DNA of 64,000 bases from Kiritimatiellota bacterium B12222 (GTDB lineage: Bacteria > Verrucomicrobiota > Kiritimatiellia > SS1-B-03-39 > UBA6053), in assembly GCA_029719485.1 (NCBI GenBank), contig CP120722.1, positions 4,368,028 through 4,432,027 on the forward strand. Direction: 5' to 3'. The notes beneath the pieces are model-generated. The model ran no database searches. It worked only from the letters and a program-made list of their open reading frames with translations, and was not told the DNA's origin. How positions within the stretch are numbered: the stretch's first letter is position 1; each line of letters starts with the position of its first letter. Positions 11,301-19,501 of this stretch are shown in pieces. The position numbers were made by a program, and so were the translations under genes.

Positions 11301-11713
11301 AATCCATATACGGCATACAAGCTTCCCCGGTCTCCCCCTCCCAACAAATGCAAGTCACCCGAATCAGGATTCAAATGCGTAATCGCCGTGTCCACCCTCA
11401 AGGTGCGAATATCATTTTGAGCAAGCGCCTGAAGCTCAGCCGAAACCCTGCAGGCGCCAATATATATGCGGGCGGCGCCGGTATCCGGTGAAGACTCCGG
11501 AAGAATTTCCATCGAGCCTAGACCCATTTTGGCGACGACATCACGAAGTTCAGTGGCCGCAAATTGTTCCGTAACACTCGGAGAGTCCGGTAAAAGAATA
11601 ACCGGCGCTTGCCGGGAAGCTCCTTGCGGCCAAAAAACAGTCTCGCCAACGACTACCGTCGATAGAGAGACGCACAGAAACAAAAGTTTAGAATAAATAG
11701 AGAAGTGGCGCAT
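8396..11713 (-). CDS. Secreted DUF4838 protein with LamG-like C-terminal domain
   Basis: 1105 residues with an N-terminal signal peptide (SKLLFLCVSLSTVVVGE). Residues ~30-170 resemble the N-terminal domain of alpha-glucuronidase-type glycosidases (TEQFAATELRDVVAKMG; LLGGGDRGSLYAVYGFLE). Residues ~190-470 correspond to DUF4838, including CTTNPEV and the cysteine pair in KWCECDQCMALGG. A middle beta-sandwich follows, then a LamG/concanavalin-like C-terminus (~930-1090; SGYFETWVCLD, DWTPGTWHQVAVRWENRG). It probably binds or cleaves an exogenous polysaccharide, but no catalytic residue can be assigned with confidence. First gene of an operon continuing with prepilin-like, HAD and ADP-ribosylglycohydrolase-like genes. 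There is no clear Shine-Dalgarno before the ATG. Confidence 0.82.
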   Translation of the reverse strand: MRHFSIYSKLLFLCVSLSTVVVGETVFWPQGASRQAPVILLPDSPSVTEQFAATELRDVVAKMGLGSMEILPESSPDTGAARIYIGACRVSAELQALAQNDIRTLRVDTAITHLNPDSGDLHLLGGGDRGSLYAVYGFLELQGCRWFEPGPEGEWIPQVRQLQVPARTLVEQPVFAVREIGRGVDEPSESEALIDWCAKNRLNRLFSLRSHPAWRKRGGTVHWQHLCHNSTWMVTNEEWFESHPEYFSLYNGRRIPQGKEGGYLCTTNPEVQQLVADFVLEWFARYPEGDMVPISPPDGAVKWCECDQCMALGGENFTPGPAGSMTRRQVEFMNAVGSLVAKENPDARILLLAYADTVWPYEGLKLRENIVVQVAHGYAGNGSLVHPIGSDWNADARDVFDTWAKAAPAGIGIWDYFILRVQDRSGSALTPLGFGKVAFDMVDYLAAFPNPYKVYFTQAGNTLQQYNPFLYYALARKLWQPDLSLDAVRTDYTQHRYGAEAGPEIASYLQTLDEAYGDSQWNPEIWRDITVPSPRVFTPQVLAALHASLERAGRALPAGPSLARKAYIMRQASLDYVDNAVRPKLLVASESGDWTLERGTDAYVLNAGPHWAGKAQWAALRDQAIARGQRDDAMRRVLFRTLQRREEIVWLENDRLRIGVLPGIGGRIIRMMDRQQNENILFEPMNPSTLTDPGASYFRYGGYEEYTRKAFASPGWEMPMVSRSWSDASGTYLSMQGVTRERIEIERTLHLPPGRGMELSIQTRLTNHNNEGFPALLRVHPEFQLSPMLSGTHLLLGQADGSTTLRSLLGADLGETPPQQGRWGLVTSTGMGFLHEYPDGQSTPHLHLDRSQQSVNLELLTAPQLLAPGEQLTFSHQYKIFASLKDAPASVQKALKYIPVPSAPQGLQFVEGHEGKGLRLASNATPRIEEGTMALSDSGYFETWVCLDSTPSKESDALLFSGGTRQPDYMVFAIRDGKLVFYRTQRTEDTEVAHNAWLKVDAMLPDWTPGTWHQVAVRWENRGEGRSVVTLSVDGSVVVERKDLDMVPFRQPVSVSLGWDSSNASRPRFPGVFDSTQLSIFSLAGKRLSSPKFLLNTTYEKGKIP

Positions 11714-11767
11714 GGGAATAGTGGAGGACAGGTTGCCCTGCCCTCCAAGGAGTAAGAGCTAACAAGT

Positions 11768-12526
11768 CTATTTACGAAAACGCAAACGGGTTGCGGTCAC
11801 CACCACCAACGCACCACCAATCAACAAGAGAAAGGAGGAAGGTTCTGGGATTGTCGTGATGTTGAGATCATCAAGACCAAACTGGGAGGTCGCCGCAGTC
11901 CCATCAATCACGATCGACGCAATCGAGGCCGTACCGTCATAGAATCCAAAGAAACCATAACCCGTACCGTCTGTCGTGTTATCACTCAGGGTAAAGCTGC
12001 TGCCAATCAGCGTGGTACGCGCTAAGTCCGAATACAAACTCACGGTAACATCTCCCCCCACAATTCGATTGGCAGAAAATGCAATCCCGGTTACCGGCTG
12101 AGCAGAACTCGTCGCATAGGGATCAATGAAATTCATAATCACAGATCCACCAGATGACCCCACCGCTAAAGAATCAGAGCCACCTGTAGCCTGAAAGGTA
12201 GACAGCACCCGATAGCCTGAAGTACCGCTCAAATCTAAGCGTAAATTTAACGGACTTCCTTCCGTTTCCAGAAGTTCAATGCGATCAAAACGTCCGGTGC
12301 CGACATAGCCATCATCACTGTCAAAGGTGAAAGCCGTACGTTCTTCTAAAGCATTGAAATCTGAAAATGTAATATTTCCAATCTCTTCTTCAAAAGTAAC
12401 CCCATTGGTGTTGATGGCTGTGGTAAGCCCTGAAGGATCATTGATAAAGGTCGGCTGCGCGAAGACGCGAGTCAAACCCAGACCCAAAACAAGGGTCCCT
12501 AAGATGCGTGCATTTATTTTTTTCAT
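11768..12526 (-). CDS. PEP-CTERM sorting domain protein
   Basis: 252 residues. A signal peptide (to about residue 23, ending VFAQ) precedes a beta-rich Thr/Ser/Gly body. The C-terminus carries IPEPSSFLLLIGGALVVV and then RLRFRK: the PEP motif, a membrane helix and a basic tail that define exosortase substrates. It is probably exported, cleaved by an exosortase (not in this window) and attached to an extracellular matrix. Preceded by GGAAA before the ATG. It may be read with the LacI/isomerase pair upstream or from its own promoter in the 100-base gap 12527-12626. Confidence 0.88.
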   Translation of the reverse strand: MKKINARILGTLVLGLGLTRVFAQPTFINDPSGLTTAINTNGVTFEEEIGNITFSDFNALEERTAFTFDSDDGYVGTGRFDRIELLETEGSPLNLRLDLSGTSGYRVLSTFQATGGSDSLAVGSSGGSVIMNFIDPYATSSAQPVTGIAFSANRIVGGDVTVSLYSDLARTTLIGSSFTLSDNTTDGTGYGFFGFYDGTASIASIVIDGTAATSQFGLDDLNITTIPEPSSFLLLIGGALVVVTATRLRFRK

Positions 12527-12626
12527 GTTGTGATTTCCATTGGTTGAATTGATTTATTGATCGAACAATAAACCCACAATGAAAGAACCGCAACCCCCGC
12601 AAGGTTAGAAAATTATGAGCAAATGA

Positions 12627-13583
12627 TCAAAGGCGAATAAATTCGCGCCAGATCTTAACATTCTGAGCATGGTCCCTTTGCTCAAACGTAACCCCTCCGA
12701 GATAATCGATTTCCCGTAAAGCGCTAATTAAGCCCTCCCAATCTATCGTACCTTCCCCCACAGGCAGGTGTTCATCCCGCAGCCCATGATTATCATGAAA
12801 ATGTGTTTCAATGAGTGCAGAATCAAAAACACGGATTGCAGACGCAATATCCACCGCATTGAAATGACAATGACCCGAATCCAGACAAATCCCCAGATTT
12901 CCCTCTCCGACCGAGGCTATAAAATCCATCATGGCTTGCGGATTTTCAGTGAGCTCCGGCCATTCCGCAATGGCGGTTTCGATCGTCACCGTGATTCCGC
13001 GCATGGCCGCCCGCGAACAAAATTCACGATATACCACACGATTCATCTCCATAAAAGCTTCCGGAGTCCCCACGAGTTTGCGCGCCTCCGCATGCAACTC
13101 CCGTAAGCTGATCGCTCCCGCTCGAAAGGCCTTCGCCGCCTCTCCCGTGTACTGAGCATCCGCCACCCCAAACATCCACCCCGGATGGGTCGTCACCCGG
13201 CGACATCCCAACAGTGCCGCGCGATCCAACAGTTCTTCGTGTAACTGAAAAAAATGTTCATCCGCTTTTTCCCCGGGAGGAGGTAAAATTTGATTATAGT
13301 GGGCGGAGTGAATTTCCATTCCACGCACCTCAACCCGTTCCCGCAGCTCCGTCAGCTCCTCTCGTGATCGCGCACAAAGGACTTGGGGCCCTTCCGGAAA
13401 AATAACCACATCAGAGCTCAAGACCTCTGCTTTCTTTTTCGATACCAACAAAGCATCTCCCGGATACACTTCGCTGAATCCTAATGTCTGAAGAGTATCC
13501 AGCTCGGCAGAAAGGGTTTCTTCATCCAGCACCGCCCCCAGTTCAATCAATCCACCCAAACGATTTAACGCAGGCTCGGTCAT
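12627..13583 (-). CDS. Sugar phosphate isomerase/epimerase-like TIM barrel
   Basis: 318 residues, cytoplasmic, of the xylose isomerase-like/AP endonuclease 2 superfamily. The candidate divalent-metal ligands appear in order: Glu in TIETAIAEW, Asp/His in CLDSGHCHFN, His in ETHFHDNHGLRDEH and Glu in GVTFEQRDH. These enzymes isomerise or epimerise ketoses and related carbohydrates; the substrate here is unknown. The ATG overlaps the LacI stop by four bases and is preceded by GGAGG inside the LacI gene, so translation is coupled to its probable regulator. Confidence 0.85.
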   Translation of the reverse strand: MTEPALNRLGGLIELGAVLDEETLSAELDTLQTLGFSEVYPGDALLVSKKKAEVLSSDVVIFPEGPQVLCARSREELTELRERVEVRGMEIHSAHYNQILPPPGEKADEHFFQLHEELLDRAALLGCRRVTTHPGWMFGVADAQYTGEAAKAFRAGAISLRELHAEARKLVGTPEAFMEMNRVVYREFCSRAAMRGITVTIETAIAEWPELTENPQAMMDFIASVGEGNLGICLDSGHCHFNAVDIASAIRVFDSALIETHFHDNHGLRDEHLPVGEGTIDWEGLISALREIDYLGGVTFEQRDHAQNVKIWREFIRL

Positions 13584-14623
13584 GTCGTTCCTCCTTCAAT
13601 AACATCAAAAGACAACCGTTCACTCGGTATTTGCGCCTCACGGCTTTGAATTTGCTCCAGTATCATTTCCGCAGACCGAATACCAAAAAGATAATCAGGC
13701 CGAACGGCACAGGAAATGGCAGGTACATTCGCCGTAAAACCCTTTCCATTATCGAAAGAAGCCAATGACAGTGTCTCAGGGACCTTCCACCCTTCTCTCA
13801 CTCCTACTTGAAGAATAATTTGAGCCGCACTGAGAGAATTCACAATCAGATGCAGAGGCGCATGCTGGGTTTTCAACCATTCAGCAACAGCCTCTCCCCG
13901 CTGATCTCGAGGGACAGACCGGAGATGGGTATTGAAATTCATCCCCAGTTTTTGGGCCTGGTGTTCAGCCGAGCGAATTCGTTCACGGGTATGTGCATCC
14001 CGTCCCCCACTGGAGTAATCTACAAAGGTTACCGACTTACGTCCTTTCCGGTGATAAAGCGATACCAACTGGGCTGCAGCATCTCCTTCATCCATCCGAA
14101 TCGCATTGTGACGCGCACTGCGATTCATCCAAACCACAGGAATTTGAAGACTTGATAATTCTTCTCTTAGTCGGGCAGAAGGAGTGCGGACAAAAGGAAT
14201 CAAGAGTCCGTCGGTATGGCGAGAACGCACCAAAGGATTCTCCATGAGACCCGAAAGAGAGGAGGAACGCGTATGTACCAACGTAGCAGTATAATCCGAT
14301 TCCGCCAATCGCTCGACCAATCCTGACAAGGTGGGTTGGGTGAGCAAAAAATCCTCTGGAGGCCCGATCAACAGTCCCACACTTTGAAATGCACCGCGCC
14401 GTAAGGCCTGCCCCGCACTGAAAGGACGGTAGCCCAATTCCGTAGCGACTTCTCGAATACGATCGCGAATTTCAGGCCGAGCGCTCGCGGTTCCTTTCCC
14501 GCCGTTCAATACAATACTGACCACTTGGGGGGCCACTCCCACCTGGCGCGCAATGTCGGCGAGGGTTACATTCTGTCGCCGTTTAGGGGTAGTTGATTTC
14601 GGAGATGATGAACTCAGAGACAT
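13580..14623 (-). CDS. LacI-family transcriptional regulator
   Basis: 347 residues. N-terminal helix-turn-helix VTLADIARQVGVAPQVVSIVLNGG (about 19-42) with a hinge-helix-like stretch ending RPFSAGQALR, followed by a periplasmic-binding-protein-like effector domain. After a Ser/Pro/Lys-rich first 15 residues it looks complete. It precedes and overlaps the isomerase-like gene, so a sugar or sugar phosphate from that pathway is the likely effector. No operator was identified in the 180 bases upstream. Confidence 0.93.
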   Translation of the reverse strand: MSLSSSSPKSTTPKRRQNVTLADIARQVGVAPQVVSIVLNGGKGTASARPEIRDRIREVATELGYRPFSAGQALRRGAFQSVGLLIGPPEDFLLTQPTLSGLVERLAESDYTATLVHTRSSSLSGLMENPLVRSRHTDGLLIPFVRTPSARLREELSSLQIPVVWMNRSARHNAIRMDEGDAAAQLVSLYHRKGRKSVTFVDYSSGGRDAHTRERIRSAEHQAQKLGMNFNTHLRSVPRDQRGEAVAEWLKTQHAPLHLIVNSLSAAQIILQVGVREGWKVPETLSLASFDNGKGFTANVPAISCAVRPDYLFGIRSAEMILEQIQSREAQIPSERLSFDVIEGGTT

Positions 14624-14804
14624 GAAAAAGTCTACTTAAATTGGAAGTTAATGAAGATGAAAATACATTTTGCACCACTGGGGCAAGCCGCGAATTCAAG
14701 AGGATGATCGCAAGGAACATGCTCGGGAGTTACACCGAAAACCATCCACTAGTCAAGGAGTGTTGGTAAGAACATCCTCTTCACTTCGGCACAATTCCCT
14801 GTCT

Positions 14805-16805
14805 TCACAACGAGGTGGTTTGTAAGTTTCGTGTCGGTTGAGGAACCTTTACATCATCCTTTTTTTCACAGCCTACCCGTGTCCATTGCCCGGTTACAGT
14901 TTCTAAATACTGTATACCTTGCGTATCCGAAAGTCGTACTTTCGCAGCGCCATAGCTCTCTGAATAACTTTGAATTTCAAGGCCTGTTTCCCTCGTCAAC
15001 TTCACCTCTTTCAAAGATCGACCCGGCAATAGATCTGTCCACTCATCCCCCACCCTCGCATACAAAGGGATAGAGGGAAATGCATGAAAGAGTGCATTCA
15101 AAAATGCATCGTCTCCACGCACGCTGTACAACATAAAGCGTTCTTCAAATCGTCCAAAATATAGAGAACCTTTCGTAGCCCTCATTTCAAAACTCCCATC
15201 GACGGCTAGTTGAATGCGATAAGAAAACTTTTCACCAGAAACATTTTCAAAAAACAATTCCTGATCAAGCATATACGAAGTGGCCGCAGAGATAAAATCG
15301 TCTACCATGAGGCCCTCTACTAAATCCGATTGCATGGGCATGGTCGCGACCGGCAACTGTTTTTGTATCGCCAAAGACATGATGCGAAAGGGGATCGTCG
15401 CCTCTCCGAGGAGAGGACCTTGCTGAACATGAAAATGCAAATGTGGTTCAGGTGAATATCCCGAATTGCCACAACGCGCAATCCACTGCCCACGATATAC
15501 CGGCTGTCCCGGCACCACTTGTATGCTCTGATGTTTTAGATGAGCCAGCAATACTCTAAATCCACGGGCCTCTCGGATCATCACATAATTTCCCCAGTTG
15601 TGCTCGGTTTCCACCTGACCAATGGCTTGATCTGGTAATCCAGCCTCTATATTTTCCACCCAACCATCCAAGGGGGACACCACGGTTTTATTCCAGGCAT
15701 AATAATCTTCCGGCGACTTCCCCCTCCCATAAAAGCGCTTACCCTCATCATCGCACAACACCAAATCAATCGCATGTTGCCACGCATGCTGATGACTCCA
15801 TTGACTCCCCGCCCCTTGGGATACCTTCCATTGTCCTAATACGGGCAAATGTAGCGCAGGAGGATCCAAGGGATAACGCTTCCGTCGATATTGAAGGGTT
15901 TGCCAACGGAGTTCGGGAGCCAGCTGACAGTCTATCCACTCAGGAACCCGCCATCTCGACGTACCCATGTAATATGTAAACATGGCAATAAGATTAAAGC
16001 CCAGTGTCACCGTCATCCAAGACCATGTGCCCCACAATTGGACCGCGATCACTTGAAAAAGCACCGCGCCTCCCATCCCCCCAAAAACCCGCCATCCCGT
16101 AAACCGATCTGGCGGAATCAATCCACCCCCCAAGGCCATCGCCACCAAGATATAATTTAATCCTGCAAAATGAGCAGGAGCCTGAATCCCTTGCCCCCCC
16201 AGCAAGCTTTCCCCGAGTCCCCCAATAAAAAAACCTGCCATCGCCAAACCAGCCAACCACAAAGAACGACCCGCCAACAACAGAAAAAAAACGATGCCCC
16301 AAAAAGGGCTGGCCGTAAAAGTCACCACCGAAATACTTTCAAAAAATGCAATAGCCCAGCCTGAGGAGCTCGGTGACAACTCCGGCATCGCCTCCGGGAA
16401 TACCCAAGCACTCAGACCCACAGCCACGGCAAAAGGAAGGGTTAAAATCAATCCACCACCACGAATCTTCATCAATAAATAGCTAAACCCCAAACACAGT
16501 ACCGACAAAAAAGCTCCCCCACTCAATGCCAAGAACAGCGTCCTCAAGTCAAAGGGCAATACCGTCCCCACAAACAACCCCCACAAACCCGCATTCAGCA
16601 GCTCAGGCAAACGGCTCACCCGTCTCGCATACATGCCCCGACTCACGCCCCATGCTCCCCCACCGGACAACAAAGCGCAACTACCCACCTCCGGATGAAT
16701 AAAACAGCTCAGAAACAACACGCTCCCCAAAACCACACCCTCAACAAACCACACCGCCCCTAAAGCGCAAAGCCCTGCTCTGATCTGCTTATCCAAGCTC
16801 TTCAC
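14805..16805 (-). CDS. Urea-transporter-like membrane domain fused to M23 metallopeptidase
   Basis: 666 residues from a GTG whose four bases overlap the decarboxylase stop (GTGA). Residues ~10-295 form about ten hydrophobic segments. AGLNYILVAMALGG resembles the inner repeat of bacterial urea transporters, suggesting a channel for a small neutral solute. Residues ~330-475 are an M23 (LytM-type) domain: a His cluster at 338-344 with Asp347 (HAIDL), a catalytic-side HLKH segment, and PHLHFHV with His455 and His457. Zinc ligands therefore look largely conserved, although the first motif deviates from the canonical HxGxD. The last ~170 residues form a beta-rich domain of unknown family. It is the last gene of the eight-gene unit starting at 22990. 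The urea-transporter assignment is moderate, the M23 assignment strong. Confidence 0.75.
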   Translation of the reverse strand: MKSLDKQIRAGLCALGAVWFVEGVVLGSVLFLSCFIHPEVGSCALLSGGGAWGVSRGMYARRVSRLPELLNAGLWGLFVGTVLPFDLRTLFLALSGGAFLSVLCLGFSYLLMKIRGGGLILTLPFAVAVGLSAWVFPEAMPELSPSSSGWAIAFFESISVVTFTASPFWGIVFFLLLAGRSLWLAGLAMAGFFIGGLGESLLGGQGIQAPAHFAGLNYILVAMALGGGLIPPDRFTGWRVFGGMGGAVLFQVIAVQLWGTWSWMTVTLGFNLIAMFTYYMGTSRWRVPEWIDCQLAPELRWQTLQYRRKRYPLDPPALHLPVLGQWKVSQGAGSQWSHQHAWQHAIDLVLCDDEGKRFYGRGKSPEDYYAWNKTVVSPLDGWVENIEAGLPDQAIGQVETEHNWGNYVMIREARGFRVLLAHLKHQSIQVVPGQPVYRGQWIARCGNSGYSPEPHLHFHVQQGPLLGEATIPFRIMSLAIQKQLPVATMPMQSDLVEGLMVDDFISAATSYMLDQELFFENVSGEKFSYRIQLAVDGSFEMRATKGSLYFGRFEERFMLYSVRGDDAFLNALFHAFPSIPLYARVGDEWTDLLPGRSLKEVKLTRETGLEIQSYSESYGAAKVRLSDTQGIQYLETVTGQWTRVGCEKKDDVKVPQPTRNLQTTSL

Positions 16806-18130
16806 CCTTCCCCCATCTCAACATCTGATAAGGTTTCCGCCCGTCGAATAAGGTCTTCACTCCCATCTTCCCGCAGAAGTACTACCGCCGGACGCGTGAC
16901 AATAAACTGCATCGATTGGGTGACGTTGTAGGCGCCAACATTCGGAATACATAAGATTTCGCCTCGCTCCAAAGCGGGCAACATCCACTCCGGATGCAGC
17001 ACATCAATATTCATACACAAGGGGCCCACCAACTGAGTCGAATGAAATTCCCCTTCATGTTTTTGGGTAAGCGAAGCCTGTATTTCATACCATGTGGCCG
17101 TGTACAACACATTCACTCCCGCATCCATCACCACCAAATCCCGTCCGTCCGGCATTACTTTTCGCGCCAATACCGAACTGAGTAACCACCCTGCCGAATC
17201 CACTAAAGCTCGACCGCTCTCCAGCAACAATTGGGGTAAATGACCCGGACGCAAATTCGCCTGCAAACTATTCACAATCGCTTCCGCATACTCGGAGGGC
17301 GGGGGCAAATATACCTCAGGCGAATGATAAATGCCTTTCAGGCGCGCAGGCGATGGGAACCCTCCCCCTAAATCCAGATGTTCAATACGTTGATCAAAAC
17401 GATCCTCCGCCCAATAAGCCAACGTCAATAATTTCTGAGTCATCAGCGCGTAGGCCTGTGGATCCAAAATATAAGTGCCGATATGACAGTGTACGCCACT
17501 CAACTGAATGTGGGGATGACGCAACAATTGGGTAAGAGCCTGCTGAGCCTCACCATTTTCAAAATTAAATCCAAAACGCGACCACACGGGTTGAATACCC
17601 GCATCCATATTCACCCGAATCCCCACTTTCAACTTGTGATCACTTTCGTCTGCAATCGCCAGCACATCATCCACTTCATCAAAATGATCAATATGTAAAA
17701 TAGCCCCTTCCTTCAGAGCCTCACGCAAAAGAATTTGAGACTTGTGGGGACCATTCAGAATAATATTTTTTCCCGGCACCCCCGACTTCCGAGCTTTATG
17801 GTATTCCATTTCAGAAACCACTTCCGCCAGCGATCCTTCTTCATGAAAGCACTGACAGATCCCCCGCAAGTAACAGGTTTTATAGGACCATGCAAAACGA
17901 ACAGGCTGATACAAGGTTTCAAAAGCCTGCTTCCACCGAAATAAATTTCGTTTCAACTCAGCTTCATCATACACAAACAAAGGAGAGCCATACCGTTCCG
18001 TCAACTCACGAACCGGTACCCCCGCAATTTCGGAAATCAGCGCACGGGAGGCCCCGGTACGCCGCGCATGCGGATTGCCAGGTTGGCCAGAAAGGAGGTC
18101 GAGGCGTGGGGGTTCAAATGTTTTCTGCAT
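16802..18130 (-). CDS. Fold-type III PLP-dependent decarboxylase (DAPDC-like)
   Basis: 442 residues, the length of diaminopimelate/carboxynorspermidine decarboxylases. The PLP lysine is Lys84 in FAWSYKTCYLRG. The phosphate-binding glycine loop is LDLGGGF, the ESGRALV segment supplies the conserved Glu/Arg, GPLCMNID holds the inter-subunit Cys and Asp, and VGAYNVTQSM holds the tyrosine that contacts PLP. All key positions are present. The substrate is probably a D- or L-amino acid or an amino-acid conjugate. Linkage to ATP-grasp and PqqD rather than to lysine genes argues against ordinary LysA. The ATG overlaps the ATP-grasp gene by 17 bases, and the 3' end overlaps the transporter/peptidase gene by four. 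Confidence 0.85.
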   Translation of the reverse strand: MQKTFEPPRLDLLSGQPGNPHARRTGASRALISEIAGVPVRELTERYGSPLFVYDEAELKRNLFRWKQAFETLYQPVRFAWSYKTCYLRGICQCFHEEGSLAEVVSEMEYHKARKSGVPGKNIILNGPHKSQILLREALKEGAILHIDHFDEVDDVLAIADESDHKLKVGIRVNMDAGIQPVWSRFGFNFENGEAQQALTQLLRHPHIQLSGVHCHIGTYILDPQAYALMTQKLLTLAYWAEDRFDQRIEHLDLGGGFPSPARLKGIYHSPEVYLPPPSEYAEAIVNSLQANLRPGHLPQLLLESGRALVDSAGWLLSSVLARKVMPDGRDLVVMDAGVNVLYTATWYEIQASLTQKHEGEFHSTQLVGPLCMNIDVLHPEWMLPALERGEILCIPNVGAYNVTQSMQFIVTRPAVVLLREDGSEDLIRRAETLSDVEMGEG

Positions 18131-19184
18131 GACAATAACTTCCTTGCGTAAGCAAATGTTTCATCGGATCTTGATCGAGCACCGATTCTTGAATCGAACG
18201 TACAATCCATTTTCCCGCGGGAATAAGATCCATCACCCGCTCCGGCTGACCGAAGAGTTGCCCCAGCCAGCAAGCAGGTAAATTAACGCCCAACAAAGCA
18301 CCCGCATAAATCCAGGCGGGGAAACGCGGATTGATTTCAATCAGCCATTTCGACCCATCATCACCCAAGATACATTCCAATTCAAAAGGACCCTTCCATT
18401 CACTTTGCGCAAGAAATTTTTCAGCGACATCCTGCAACCAAGGACATTGTATCGTTATCGCGTTCCACAACTTTCCTTGCGAGGTTTGATGCTCTTTCCT
18501 CAAGGACACTGTACGACATACAGCCCCGCCCTGACCGTCTCCCAAACCCGCCAACAACATATCAGTCCCTTGAATCACTTGCTGAAACATCACCGGATAG
18601 CCTCCATACATGGTGACCTGTTCTACAGCTTGCTGTAAGGCCAACAGCGTGTAAACTTTCTTGGCGCCATACTGATTTCCTTTGACAAACAATGGGTAAT
18701 CCAGCCCCTCAACCGCGGTCAAAATTTCAGAGGGATGATGTACCACCACCGTCTTCGGGAATTGAATCCCCCACTCCGCACATACCGTTGCCAACCTCTC
18801 CTTATTCCGAAGCTGATAAGCCTGTGGCGTAGGCAACCCAACCCTTATCCCCAACGCATCTAACCGATCCTGTGCTTTCAAAAACAGCGGAATTTCCACA
18901 TCTAAACAAGGAATCAACACATCCAGGGGCAGCTGCGTATGAATTTCCTCCAGTCGATCCAAACTGCTCTCCACACCTTGCCCCGGATACGGCATCAAAA
19001 ATACATGATCAAACAACCCTTCCGACAATGCCAAACATTCCGAGGCATCATAGGCCAAGGCCACCAAACAAATTTCATCCCCCCCCCACTGACGCAAACT
19101 CTTGGCCACGCCGATCCCGGGCCCCGGATTTTCAGTAGCCGAAACCCCCGTCACGGCGATGGTCAGAGGTTTGTTGTTTTTCAT
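18114..19184 (-). CDS. ATP-grasp ligase-like protein
   Basis: 356 residues, cytoplasmic. A Rossmann-like preATP-grasp domain (TIAVTGVSATENPGPGIGVA; later VLIPCLDVEIPLF) is followed by an ATP-grasp domain. YPLFVKGNQYGAKKVY is the nucleotide-binding Lys/Gly loop, and FELECILGD followed by WLIEINPRFPAW supplies the acidic and Asn ligands for magnesium. These enzymes usually join a carboxylate to an amine via acyl phosphate. It begins two bases after the PqqD gene and runs into the decarboxylase gene, so ligation and decarboxylation of one substrate or a carrier-bound intermediate is plausible. The substrate is not inferable. Confidence 0.85.
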   Translation of the reverse strand: MKNNKPLTIAVTGVSATENPGPGIGVAKSLRQWGGDEICLVALAYDASECLALSEGLFDHVFLMPYPGQGVESSLDRLEEIHTQLPLDVLIPCLDVEIPLFLKAQDRLDALGIRVGLPTPQAYQLRNKERLATVCAEWGIQFPKTVVVHHPSEILTAVEGLDYPLFVKGNQYGAKKVYTLLALQQAVEQVTMYGGYPVMFQQVIQGTDMLLAGLGDGQGGAVCRTVSLRKEHQTSQGKLWNAITIQCPWLQDVAEKFLAQSEWKGPFELECILGDDGSKWLIEINPRFPAWIYAGALLGVNLPACWLGQLFGQPERVMDLIPAGKWIVRSIQESVLDQDPMKHLLTQGSYCHAENI

Positions 19185-19186
19185 GA

Positions 19187-19486
19187 TTACGCAGCCGAAG
19201 TACTTGGTGAATCGACCTGCAGCTCGGCTCCAGATTCTAAAGATGAAGAGTCAGGAACCGAAAGACCCGCCATGCGACATTGACGTGCAAAACGTTCATA
19301 TCCCCGCTCAGCTTCATTCAAGGACAGGTCATATTCCCGCATTAACACTTGGATTAATTGTGCGGGACAAAGCCCTTGCTGCAAACCGTCCAGCAAACAC
19401 GCGCCCTCTACGTTCACTCTAAACCTTTTCCCAGTTTGAGGGTCAAAAACCAATCCATTTTCCCGATTGTGATGTAACTTATTCAT
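19187..19486 (-). CDS. PqqD-family protein
   Basis: 99 residues. NGLVFDPQTGKRFRVNVEGACLL, then a helical region with REYDLSLNEAERGYERFARQCRMAGL, matches the winged-helix PqqD/RRE fold (display strand, then D/E-rich helices). The last ~18 residues are Ser/Thr/Ala-rich and disordered. PqqD-type domains usually recognise a leader peptide and present it to a modifying enzyme. Here neither a radical SAM enzyme nor an evident precursor peptide is adjacent; the neighbours are ATP-grasp (two bases away) and FHA (15 bases away) genes. Recognition of one of these enzymes' substrates is an inference. Confidence 0.8.
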   Translation of the reverse strand: MNKLHHNRENGLVFDPQTGKRFRVNVEGACLLDGLQQGLCPAQLIQVLMREYDLSLNEAERGYERFARQCRMAGLSVPDSSSLESGAELQVDSPSTSAA

Positions 19487-19501
19487 AAATGATAGAGCCG
19501 C

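Noticed and set aside
16802..18130. Assignment of the decarboxylase as lysA
   Set aside because: The motifs fit the fold, but the neighbours (PqqD, ATP-grasp, transporter-peptidase) do not fit lysine biosynthesis, so only the family is named.
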